A DNA stretch of 64,000 nucleotides, from positions 3,693,501 to 3,757,500 of the forward strand of contig NZ_CP012602.1 in assembly GCF_001278805.1 (NCBI RefSeq). The letters run 5' to 3'. The position numbers were made by a program, and so were the translations under genes. This DNA is from Bacillus sp. FJAT-18017 (GTDB lineage: Bacteria > Bacillota > Bacilli > Bacillales > Cytobacillaceae). A model generated the notes under the pieces. It saw only the letters and a program-made list of their open reading frames with translations. It did not search any database and was not told where the DNA came from. Below are positions 53,108-60,901 of the stretch, piece by piece; positions within the stretch are counted from its first letter, which is position 1; every line of letters starts with the position of its first letter.

Positions 53108-54020
53108 GCTTTTCGCTCCCTTCCACTTGGCCGATGATTTCTTTTAAACTATTAATGTCATACTTCTCCATATACTCATTTATTTCCTGCAAGATCGTCA
53201 GCATCACAGTCGGATTGATAAAATTGGCGGTGCCCACCTGTATTGCTGTTGCACCGGCCAGCATCATCTCAATTGCATCCTCCCCGTTCATGACACCGCC
53301 ACAGCCAATGATAGGCAGCCTGCAAACCTTGTAAACCTGATGTATCAACCGGACAACAAGCGGCTTGATTGCCGGGCCTGATATGCCGCCAATCATATTG
53401 CCTATTTTCGGCTTCCTTGTATGGACGTCAATTGCCATGGCAACAAACGTATTTGCAACAGTAAGGGCATCCGCCCCGCCTTCTTCAGCAGCCTTGGCGA
53501 TACGTCCAATATCGGTCACGTTCGGGGACAGCTTGGCAATGACAGGTTTGTCGGTCACCTGACGGACCGCTTTGACAAGCTCGTGGGTTATCGTTTCATC
53601 CATCCCGAAGGCAACCCCGTTATTTTTTAAATTGGGGCAGGAGATATTGAGTTCAAGTGCGGCTACTTCCTCCATGGCCGAAAGCGTACCACTCATTTCG
53701 GCAAATTCCTCAATGCTGTCGGCCGAGATGCTCGAAATCAGTGGACTTTTAAATTGCCCATAAAATGGGACCGCCACCTTTTGATAATAATCCAGCCCTT
53801 TGCTTTGAATGCCTATCGAATTAATCATTCCCCCGGTTGTTTCACAAATCCGTGGTGTCGGATTGCCTTTCCTCGGCGTTTTGGTTATGCTTTTCGGCAG
53901 CAGGGCGCCAAGCTGATTGAAATCAAGCACCCCTGCCATCTCTTCGCCAAAAGTTCCTGATGCCGGCATGATTGGATTTTTCAGCGTAAGGCTGCCAATT
54001 GAGACTTCCATATTCCTCAT
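53085..54020 (-). CDS. pyrD: PyrD-like class 1B dihydroorotate dehydrogenase, catalytic subunit
   Basis: This 311-residue FMN barrel has the class-1 active-site Cys in LELNISCPN (C128), INSIGIQSKGLD, AKLSPNVTDI, and GGISGPAIKPL, all as in Bacillus PyrD of the heterotetrameric NAD-linked type. The start is the ATG at 54020, which overlaps the PyrK stop as ATGA; the longer frame to 54065 would run deep into pyrK. It is placed outside any pyr biosynthetic operon and next to degradative genes, so it probably reduces orotate with NADH-derived electrons. The direction is inferred. Confidence 0.9.
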   Translation of the reverse strand: MRNMEVSIGSLTLKNPIMPASGTFGEEMAGVLDFNQLGALLPKSITKTPRKGNPTPRICETTGGMINSIGIQSKGLDYYQKVAVPFYGQFKSPLISSISADSIEEFAEMSGTLSAMEEVAALELNISCPNLKNNGVAFGMDETITHELVKAVRQVTDKPVIAKLSPNVTDIGRIAKAAEEGGADALTVANTFVAMAIDVHTRKPKIGNMIGGISGPAIKPLVVRLIHQVYKVCRLPIIGCGGVMNGEDAIEMMLAGATAIQVGTANFINPTVMLTILQEINEYMEKYDINSLKEIIGQVEGSEKHGVGSYH

Positions 54021-54805
54021 GAGAACACCACCTTTTTCAGTGGCAGTACCGGACCATCCTGGCAAAGGCGGATCGTCCGAATTTCATCGCCTTCTTTAAT
54101 ATCACAAACACAGGCAAAGCAAGCACCCATCGCACAGCCCATATTTTCTTCAAGAGCAATTTCCGAAAATAACATATATCGCTCAGCAAGCTCCCTCGTT
54201 AACAGGGCCAGCCTTTTGGAACCACAAGTATAAACAGCATCGATTTGCCGGGTACGAATGATTTCTTCGGCAAGCGTCCTCACGGCTGCCGGATCGCTGG
54301 AACCGTTCCCGTCATGAACAACAAACGTAATAACCCCAGCTTTATTAAGCTCTTTCTCTACTAAAATATCTTCCCGGGATCGGGCACTTAGAATTGAATA
54401 GCATGGAATCCCCGTTTCACCTGCCTTATAGGCAAGTGCTGAAAGAGTCGCAATCCCGACACCTCTTGCAATCAGCAGCAGGCCTTTGCTCCCGGCTCCG
54501 AGTGTAAACGTATTTCCGAGCGGCCCAAGAATGTCCAGGAGCTCGCCAGGTTTCCTCTCAGCCAATTTTTTCGTCCCCGCACCTTTAACCAAATAAAGAA
54601 ATTCCAATATGTTATCCCTGTTATTAATTCGGTAGATGCTAAATGGCCTCCTCAGCAGCGGAGAATAATCATCCGTTGTCCTTATATGAAAAAATTGTCC
54701 TGGTTTAACATCAGCTACTGTCCAGTCAGGAATTCTGATTTTCATATGGCAATAACGGCGGCTAACATAATCATTCGATAGTATTTCTGCCTTAGTAAGC
54801 TTCAT
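54017..54805 (-). CDS. pyrK: PyrK-like FAD/[2Fe-2S] electron-transfer subunit
   Basis: This 262-residue protein has RRPFSIY (FAD binding, 52-58) and a C-terminal cluster C224, C229, C232 and C248 (MGCAMGACFAC) for the [2Fe-2S] centre. It links NAD(H) to the FMN of PyrD. The usual GGxG pyridine-nucleotide loop reads RGVGIATL here, an odd substitution that could alter cofactor use. It overlaps the M20 gene by 4 nt and pyrD by ATGA. Confidence 0.9.
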   Translation of the reverse strand: MKLTKAEILSNDYVSRRYCHMKIRIPDWTVADVKPGQFFHIRTTDDYSPLLRRPFSIYRINNRDNILEFLYLVKGAGTKKLAERKPGELLDILGPLGNTFTLGAGSKGLLLIARGVGIATLSALAYKAGETGIPCYSILSARSREDILVEKELNKAGVITFVVHDGNGSSDPAAVRTLAEEIIRTRQIDAVYTCGSKRLALLTRELAERYMLFSEIALEENMGCAMGACFACVCDIKEGDEIRTIRLCQDGPVLPLKKVVFS

Positions 54806-56067
54806 AGCTGGCCTCCAACTTCAAGTGAAGAGGATGATACTTTTGCGTAACAGAGCACCGCTTCCTCAAGAACATCGATCCCAAGCATGATGTCATCAAA
54901 GTCAGTATGCTCATTCGGATGGTGGCTAAGACCATCAACTGATGGAATAAAAACAAGGCCAACCGGCCCGAAACCAGTCATGTTCATGGCATCATGCCCC
55001 GCTCCGCTTTGCATCAACCGATAAGGAAGCTGTTTTTCTTCACATATCTTTGCAAGTTCCCCGCATATTTCTTCAGACAAAAGGACAGGTTCCTCAAGAC
55101 TAATTTCTTTGCAATCTATACCAAGCTGCCTTTCCTTTTGTACCGTGGCCAGGGTTTCGTGTAAACGATCCAGCACCCGATGCCTGGACTCTAATGAGGA
55201 AGATCGGATATCAATTTTCATTTCGACTTCTCCCGGGATAACATTCATCGCTCCTGGATGGACAGCCAACACCCCGACTGTTGCAACAGTCCCAAAGTCT
55301 GCTTCCTTTTTTGCGGCCTTCTCCAGCTCAAGTGCGATTTCAGCAGCACCTAGAAGTGCATCTTGCCTCATATCCATTGGAGTCGTGCCCGAGTGAGAAG
55401 CTTTTCCCGAAATAGTCACAATAAATCTGGCTGGAGCAGCAATACCTGTTACAATCCCAATTTTCTTTTGTTCGGTTTCAAGGACAGGCCCCTGTTCTAT
55501 ATGCATTTCAAAGAATGCTTTAAAATTCTCCTTTTCCCTGTGTGCTTCATTGATGCTGTCAAAGTCAAGGGCGCAAAGGGAAAATGCTTTTTCAATTGTA
55601 ATCCCGTCACGGTCCTTTAGAGTCCGGTATTTGCCTTTGTCTATGCGGCCAGCCATTGCTTTGCTTCCGAGAGTCGCAACACCAAATCTCGCTGACTCCT
55701 CACAGGCGAACGAAATTAATTCAATCGGATGTTCAGTTGTGATTCCCCGGTCATTAAGCCGGTTGATGATTTCCAGTCCCGCCGCGACTCCGACAACGCC
55801 ATCATACTTGCCTCCGTCGTAAACCGAGTCTATATGGGAACCAATAACGACAGGCGGCAGTGTGTTATTTTTTCCATCCCTACGCGCAATCAGATTGCCG
55901 GCATTGTCCAATTTGACAGACATCCTTGCGTCCTTGCACATTCTCATCAAAGCATGTGTACAAGCCTGTTCTTCATTTGAATAGGCAATCCTGGTGATAC
56001 CCTTTTGCCCTGAATTATACTGGTTAATTTTCGCGAGCAGTGTTTCATATCGTTTCCGTTTATCCAT
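54802..56067 (-). CDS. M20-family Zn-dependent N-carbamoyl-amino-acid hydrolase (ureidosuccinase candidate)
   Basis: This 421-residue protein of the hydantoinase/carbamoylase (AmaB/AllC-like) group has metal-binding VIGSHIDSVYDGGKYDG (H78, D80, D89), FACEES (E124-E125), and the late GAGHDAMNM and LSHHPNEHTDF with the last His. Such enzymes split N-carbamoyl amino acids or allantoate into the amino acid, CO2 and ammonia. With dihydroorotase and PyrDK next door, N-carbamoyl-L-aspartate is the likely substrate, yielding aspartate. Allantoate amidohydrolase is the alternative. Confidence 0.87.
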   Translation of the reverse strand: MDKRKRYETLLAKINQYNSGQKGITRIAYSNEEQACTHALMRMCKDARMSVKLDNAGNLIARRDGKNNTLPPVVIGSHIDSVYDGGKYDGVVGVAAGLEIINRLNDRGITTEHPIELISFACEESARFGVATLGSKAMAGRIDKGKYRTLKDRDGITIEKAFSLCALDFDSINEAHREKENFKAFFEMHIEQGPVLETEQKKIGIVTGIAAPARFIVTISGKASHSGTTPMDMRQDALLGAAEIALELEKAAKKEADFGTVATVGVLAVHPGAMNVIPGEVEMKIDIRSSSLESRHRVLDRLHETLATVQKERQLGIDCKEISLEEPVLLSEEICGELAKICEEKQLPYRLMQSGAGHDAMNMTGFGPVGLVFIPSVDGLSHHPNEHTDFDDIMLGIDVLEEAVLCYAKVSSSSLEVGGQL

Positions 56068-56084
56068 AGGAGTGCCCTCCCTTA

Positions 56085-57392
56085 TTAGCCAGAGGCTATC
56101 GCAATATATCCTTTGCCACTTTCAATCTGTATCGTTGTACCAAACTCCGAAGAAAGCTCAGCAAGTTCATTCAAAATCCGTTCGCCATCCACTTCGTTTG
56201 CAAATGACGGCCTCCCTTTTCCAGCTCTGCTTTTTTCAAAACCAAGAGTGATGGGCAAGAGTTCTATCCCTGTAATTAAATCCTCTTCTATTGAAAAAGA
56301 AGCAATAACTGATTCAAACACCTTTCGATTGGCAGCAAGACCCCTCGTTCCTTTCTTGCTGCGGGCATCCATCCCGTCAGCCGTCGTATGGCGGGAATCA
56401 AGATCGTACAGCTGATAAAATTCAGCAGGCTGCTTTTCTACAGTATCATTTTGAAAAATAAAATCCCCCAAGCTGTAAAAAATCGGCCTGTTCCGATAAA
56501 TCTCTATTCCCCGCAAAATATGAGGCCCGTGACCGATGATAGCGTGAGCTCCTTCGTCTATGCAAAACCTGCTGAATTCCTTTAAAAAACCAGCCGGTTT
56601 ATCCTTATTGGTCCCTTTCATTTCATGGGCATGGAGACTGACAAACACGATATCCGCTTGCCTGGCTGCCTCCTTGATTGCCTTAGCAATCCTTTTCGCG
56701 TCTTCCTGGTCCATAAAGGTTTCGGTCCCCGGCTCACCTTCTTCAAAAAGAAGATTCCCAAATTGATAGGATCCGCTGTGGTCTTTCCAGAATCCTTCAC
56801 TAACATTCAAATTCCTTGCAGCATTCACATCAGTGCTGGCATCGATTTGTTTTAGATTCTGCATGGTTTCGCTGCTAATTCTGTGTACTTGTTTATGTCC
56901 GAGCGGATTCACACCCGGCCTTCCAGGTACATCTGGCCTCTGCTCCCCTGCCTTGTGCCATTGGTCAAAAGAAGATGTTACTGAAATCAGCGCAACCCTT
57001 CCGTTTTTTGTTTCGAGGTATTTTGGCTGCCCTGCTTCAGCCAAATTCCTTCCAATTCCTGCGAATACCCAATCATCTTTTTCAAGCGCCTGAATTGTTG
57101 AAAGCAATCCGCCGTGCAGCCAATCAAGACTATGGTTGTTAGCACAGGCCAGCAAATTGAACCCCAACCATTTGAGGTCTTTTAAAACGTTCGGCCTGGC
57201 TGCTGCCCACGTACCTCCGCTTGTTGCTGACGGTGCCTGGTCAAAATTGTGCAGTACGACTTCAAAATTCGTAAACCTGACGTGACAGTCCAAAAGAAAT
57301 TCCTTTATGTTGTTTAAATTTTCTTCGTCTCTCGGCAGCCTCTGGGTAATGAAGGAATCTCCCGTAACAGCTACTTTTATTGGTTCACTCAT
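56085..57392 (-). CDS. CapA-family metallophosphatase-like protein
   Basis: This 435-residue protein has the poly-gamma-glutamate-capsule (CapA/PGA_cap) fold: KVAVTGDSFITQRLP, ACANNHSLDWLHGG, IGHGPHILRGIEIYRNRPIFYSLGDF. It has no signal peptide, unlike many CapA relatives. It lies 17 bp before the M20 gene and 13 bp after iclR, so it is in the operon. Its role in pyrimidine or amide breakdown is unknown. Confidence 0.85.
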   Translation of the reverse strand: MSEPIKVAVTGDSFITQRLPRDEENLNNIKEFLLDCHVRFTNFEVVLHNFDQAPSATSGGTWAAARPNVLKDLKWLGFNLLACANNHSLDWLHGGLLSTIQALEKDDWVFAGIGRNLAEAGQPKYLETKNGRVALISVTSSFDQWHKAGEQRPDVPGRPGVNPLGHKQVHRISSETMQNLKQIDASTDVNAARNLNVSEGFWKDHSGSYQFGNLLFEEGEPGTETFMDQEDAKRIAKAIKEAARQADIVFVSLHAHEMKGTNKDKPAGFLKEFSRFCIDEGAHAIIGHGPHILRGIEIYRNRPIFYSLGDFIFQNDTVEKQPAEFYQLYDLDSRHTTADGMDARSKKGTRGLAANRKVFESVIASFSIEEDLITGIELLPITLGFEKSRAGKGRPSFANEVDGERILNELAELSSEFGTTIQIESGKGYIAIASG

Positions 57393-57405
57393 TTTCTTAC
57401 TCCTT

Positions 57406-58179
57406 TTACAGTTTGATGGAGGTAAGCAAATGCATGGATTTTAAATGCTCACTTGCTTTTTGCGATACAGCTTTTAATTCTCGGATGATGGCATCCTCTT
57501 CCTGTTCTATATAGATGTTCTCTCCCACAACACTAATGCTCAACGATGTTTCCCTGTCTTCATGGAAAATAGGGACAGAAATCGCAGAAACGCCAACTTC
57601 CAACTCCTGCAGACAGAAAGCCACCCCTTGATCAAGGACCCTGCTTAGCTCATGTTTCAATGCTCCAATATCCGTCAATGTATGAGGAGTAATTGGCCTA
57701 ATCGATTCCTTCGCAAGGCAGGAATCGATGATGTTTTGTTCTTTATAGGCCAGAATCGCTTTTGAAGCTGCAGTGCAATAAAAGGGCATCCGCTGGCCAA
57801 CATGCACGAAAAACTTATTGCGCAAATCGGAAGGCTGGTGCGTATGGATACAATAGACCTGATCACCCTGGAATCTGCTTAAGTACGAATATAGGCCAGT
57901 TGCTCTAGAAACTTCCTCGCAATACTGCCCCATCAAACCAATGGGATCCTGTGAACGCAGGAAACGGCTTCCCCAAAACATCGCCTTAGGACCCATCATA
58001 TAGTTTTTCGTGTGAAAATTTTGCGTCACGAGTTGGTGCTGGACCATGCTGGAAAGCATCCGGTGGATTGTACTTTTGCTGAGATTGGTTTCTCTTGACA
58101 GATCGCTGATGCCTATTCCATCAATCGGGTGTTCACTTATGCAATCCATAACCTCCGTAAAACGTTTTAACCACTCCAT
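57406..58179 (-). CDS. IclR-family transcriptional regulator
   Basis: This 257-residue protein has an N-terminal winged helix (GIGISDLSRETNLSKSTIHRMLSSM) and a C-terminal effector domain with the family pattern GQRMPFYCTAASKAILA. It probably senses a pathway compound and controls the operon. A conserved 30-bp site lies just upstream of it and again before the MFS gene. Confidence 0.93.
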   Translation of the reverse strand: MEWLKRFTEVMDCISEHPIDGIGISDLSRETNLSKSTIHRMLSSMVQHQLVTQNFHTKNYMMGPKAMFWGSRFLRSQDPIGLMGQYCEEVSRATGLYSYLSRFQGDQVYCIHTHQPSDLRNKFFVHVGQRMPFYCTAASKAILAYKEQNIIDSCLAKESIRPITPHTLTDIGALKHELSRVLDQGVAFCLQELEVGVSAISVPIFHEDRETSLSISVVGENIYIEQEEDAIIRELKAVSQKASEHLKSMHLLTSIKL

Positions 58180-58207
58180 TATTCGTCTTCCTTTGTTCTG
58201 TAGTATC

Positions 58208-58237
58208 GTTCTGTTGTGCGGGACAACGTTCCATTTT
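58208..58237. promoter_or_regulatory. Candidate IclR operator, copy 1
   Basis: GTTCTG... then GGACAACGTTCCATTTT lies 29 bp before iclR. It matches the site at 59573 at most positions; the core GGRACAACRTTCC is palindrome-like (GGAA-N5-TTCC), as in other IclR-family operators. Confidence 0.65.
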
Positions 58238-58250
58238 TAAAAGAAGAATT

Positions 58251-58277
58251 TTCCCTGTCCTGATTTCAGACAGGGAA
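58251..58277 (-). terminator. Terminator after the MFS gene
   Basis: TTCCCTGTC and GACAGGGAA pair around 9 nt, 8 bp after the MFS stop. On the minus strand AATTCTTCTTTT follows. It would limit read-through from the transporter gene into iclR, which has its own operator. Confidence 0.8.
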
Positions 58278-58285
58278 GGCCGTTA

Positions 58286-59521
58286 TTAAGTAAGTTCCTT
58301 TCCTCTTGTTTCCGGAATTAAAAATATAAATGCGAGTGCAGATAAAACATAGATTCCCGAAATTAGACTAAGGGCATAGCTTAATGAATGATTCAAAGAG
58401 ATATATCCGATAATGAATGGTGCAAAGCCCGCCACAGCTCTGCCGATATTAAAGATGATATTCTCAGCTGACGATCTGGCTTCGGTCGGATAATGTTCAG
58501 CAAGCAAGGCACCAAAACCGCCCATCATTCCATTTACGAAAAATCCAAGGATTCCGCCAAGTGCCAAGAGGACAGCCATTGACGATTGCTGGAAATAAAT
58601 CCAGACAATGATTGCCGAAGCCACCAGGAATATCAGATACGAAGGCCTGCGGCCAATTCTGTCAGCCAAGTAGCCGAACACCATTATTCCAATGATCATT
58701 CCCGTAATCGTAATAACCGTCCACCATGTGGTTTTGTTGAACGTTACACCCATTTCAGTTGCGAGCATGGTAGGCATCCAGGTCATAATTCCATAAAAAC
58801 CGAAGTTTTGGACACTGGTAGCAACGATTAAGCCGAGAGTAATTTTTGTTGTTTTGGCTGATGAAAACAAATGTCCGACGGAAACATTATTTTTGTTTTC
58901 ATTTTTCATTTTTGTCCAAACTTCCGGTTCTTCGAGGTTACGGCGGGACCAGAATGCCAGGATTGCCGGGAGCACTCCTGCCACAAATACTCCCTGCCAG
59001 CCGAATTTAGGGGAAATGAAAAGGACAGCCAATGTTGCAAGGACGATACCAAACTGGAACCCGGTTGCAACAACTGCCGTAGCCCTGGCTCGATACTTCT
59101 TGTGCCATGCTTCACTGACAAGAGTCATTCCGATCCCGAACTCACCGCCGAGTCCAAGTCCGGCAAGGAACCTGAAAACAGCCAATGTTTCAAGATTTGG
59201 GGACAGAGCACATAAGCCGGTGAACACTGAAAAAATTAAAATAGTCCAGGTAAACACGCGGACGCGTCCATATTTATCTGCTAAGATACCAAAGACAATT
59301 CCGCCAAGCACAGAACCAAGCAGTGTGATCGTAGAAACACTGCCCGCCTGTGCAGCATTGATTCCAAAATAAGCAATAATAAGCGGCATCGTGAATGCAA
59401 GTATCATCATATCCAGACCATCCATTGCATAACCAATCGTCGAAGCCCAGAGCGTTTTCCACTGATAGCCAGTAATCTTACCCGGTTCAGTTTCAATATT
59501 CTTTTGAACAGCTGTCTCCAT
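58286..59521 (-). CDS. MFS transporter, aromatic-acid:H+ symporter type
   Basis: This 411-residue protein has 12 helices. The first helix carries GYAMDGLDMMILAF, the DGxD motif of the AAHS group that imports aromatic acids. LADKYGRVRVFTW is the motif-A loop. It is the first gene of the operon and has its own copy of the putative IclR site. Orotate, a planar heteroaromatic carboxylate, fits this transporter type and the following genes, but that is inferred. Confidence 0.9.
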   Translation of the reverse strand: METAVQKNIETEPGKITGYQWKTLWASTIGYAMDGLDMMILAFTMPLIIAYFGINAAQAGSVSTITLLGSVLGGIVFGILADKYGRVRVFTWTILIFSVFTGLCALSPNLETLAVFRFLAGLGLGGEFGIGMTLVSEAWHKKYRARATAVVATGFQFGIVLATLAVLFISPKFGWQGVFVAGVLPAILAFWSRRNLEEPEVWTKMKNENKNNVSVGHLFSSAKTTKITLGLIVATSVQNFGFYGIMTWMPTMLATEMGVTFNKTTWWTVITITGMIIGIMVFGYLADRIGRRPSYLIFLVASAIIVWIYFQQSSMAVLLALGGILGFFVNGMMGGFGALLAEHYPTEARSSAENIIFNIGRAVAGFAPFIIGYISLNHSLSYALSLISGIYVLSALAFIFLIPETRGKELT

Positions 59522-59572
59522 GATTTACCCCCTTGATTCATCCCTTCCAGATAGGAAAGTGAAATTTTCTTT

Positions 59573-59602
59573 GTTCCGGTGAACGGAACAACATTCCATT
59601 TT
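59573..59602 (-). promoter_or_regulatory. Candidate IclR operator, copy 2
   Basis: GTTCCGGTGAAC is a palindrome and is followed by GGAACAACATTCCATTTTA. It matches the site at 58208 and lies 52 bp before the MFS transporter gene. Confidence 0.68.
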
Positions 59603-59810
59603 ATAGCAATACTTAGGTAATGTTCGCGGTGTTGCCGGGTGTGTTGCAAAGCTTTTCCAGAGGCCGAAGGTGACGGGTTAAGTGCCTATGAATGTTTGGA
59701 GGCAATATAATTTAAGTTGTTCATATCTCCTTTTTAATCATATTCCCTCGAGCATTACAATTATGATTATTATAAATTTTCAAAATATTTTAGGCAAGTC
59801 CAATTTATAA

Positions 59811-60554
59811 TTAATCAAAATTAAAGCCCTGTTTTTTTATAAAATTCTTTAAATGTACACGCCGTGGTTTACTTAAGTATTCAGCCATTTGTTTCGTCCA
59901 CCCATCGGTGCGTAAACCATTTGTTCTTCTTGTGTAGTATTCAGACGAAATTTCTTCATAAGTGGCCAACCCTTCGAGAATATCTTCCTTCGGCTTATAG
60001 TGGTTATAATGAACAACCGCTCCTTTGGGAGTCCTTGGCTTTTGCCACGGTTCCTGGTCAGGGTAACCTAGGCACATCCCCATCATGGGAATAGTATATG
60101 GCGGAAGCCCTAACAGATTTTTTACCTCATCAGGATTATTGCGAATTCCCCCTATCATCACACCACCCAAACCGTAAGCCTTTGCAGCAATAAAGGTATT
60201 TTCGGCAGCAAGCGCAGTGTCAACCGCTGCGACCAATACGTTTTCAACCTCATTTATTTCAAATTTTGTATCCCACATTTCACACGTTAGGCTGAGACGA
60301 TAAAAGTCCGCGCAAAACACTAAAAAAACAGGACAGGCCGCTACGTACTTTTGGTTCCCCGCTATTTCGGACAGTTTTTCCTTTTTATCCTGATCATCTA
60401 CAACAATAATACTGTATGCCTGTACATTATGGGATGACGGAGCCCATTGGGCACAAGCAAGAATTTCCGTAAGAACATCTTCAGGAATCGGATCAGGTTT
60501 ATATCTTCGGATGGATCGATGACTTTGGAGCAGATTTATCGTTTCATTTCGCAA
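59811..60554 (-). CDS. Nitroreductase-family flavoprotein (NfsA/FRP-like)
   Basis: This protein of about 247 residues has HRSIRRYKPDPIPEDVL, CAQWAPSSHNVQAYSIIVV and GVMIGGIRNNPDEVKNLLGLP, with MMGMCLGYPDQEP later. These are standard for FMN-dependent NAD(P)H nitro/flavin reductases with a C-terminal extension. The TTG at 60554 is preferred because AAAGGAG lies 8 nt upstream of it. It stands between the orotate-type operon and the second propeller gene, without clear ties to either. Confidence 0.88.
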   Translation of the reverse strand: MRNETINLLQSHRSIRRYKPDPIPEDVLTEILACAQWAPSSHNVQAYSIIVVDDQDKKEKLSEIAGNQKYVAACPVFLVFCADFYRLSLTCEMWDTKFEINEVENVLVAAVDTALAAENTFIAAKAYGLGGVMIGGIRNNPDEVKNLLGLPPYTIPMMGMCLGYPDQEPWQKPRTPKGAVVHYNHYKPKEDILEGLATYEEISSEYYTRRTNGLRTDGWTKQMAEYLSKPRRVHLKNFIKKQGFNFD

Positions 60555-60572
60555 TGAAGCATCTCCTTTCAA

Positions 60573-60861
60573 CTTTTTAGTGTAGATAGTTGCTGAATAT
60601 TTTTAATAGTCGGCAAATTATATTATACAAATGTTTTAAACTAACGTAAATTCTAATGCAAGATTGATTTGCACTATTATTTCTACTGTAACAGCAAATA
60701 GGAATGTTTACCCATTTCCCTTAACCATGCTCAAAAGGTCATAAATATTTAAAACAAGTAAAGTACGCTTACTTGGAACCTTTGCAAACTAAGGTCTGTA
60801 AGCAACTTGAACTCGGAAAGGAATTTTTATCAGATATATTGTTTTGCAAACTATCAAGAAA
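60573..60861. other. Intergenic stretch without visible feature
   Basis: Except for the upstream region of the nitroreductase gene, I see no gene, repeat or clear promoter here. The sequence is AT-rich and of ordinary composition. Confidence 0.5.
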
Positions 60862-60888
60862 AGGCCAGACTAATCTCTAGTCTGGCCT
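60862..60888 (-). terminator. Terminator after the second propeller gene
   Basis: AGGCCAGACTA and TAGTCTGGCCT pair around 5 nt, 13 bp after the stop, followed on the minus strand by TTTTCTT. Confidence 0.9.
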
Positions 60889-60901
60889 CTTCGATTGATT
60901 A

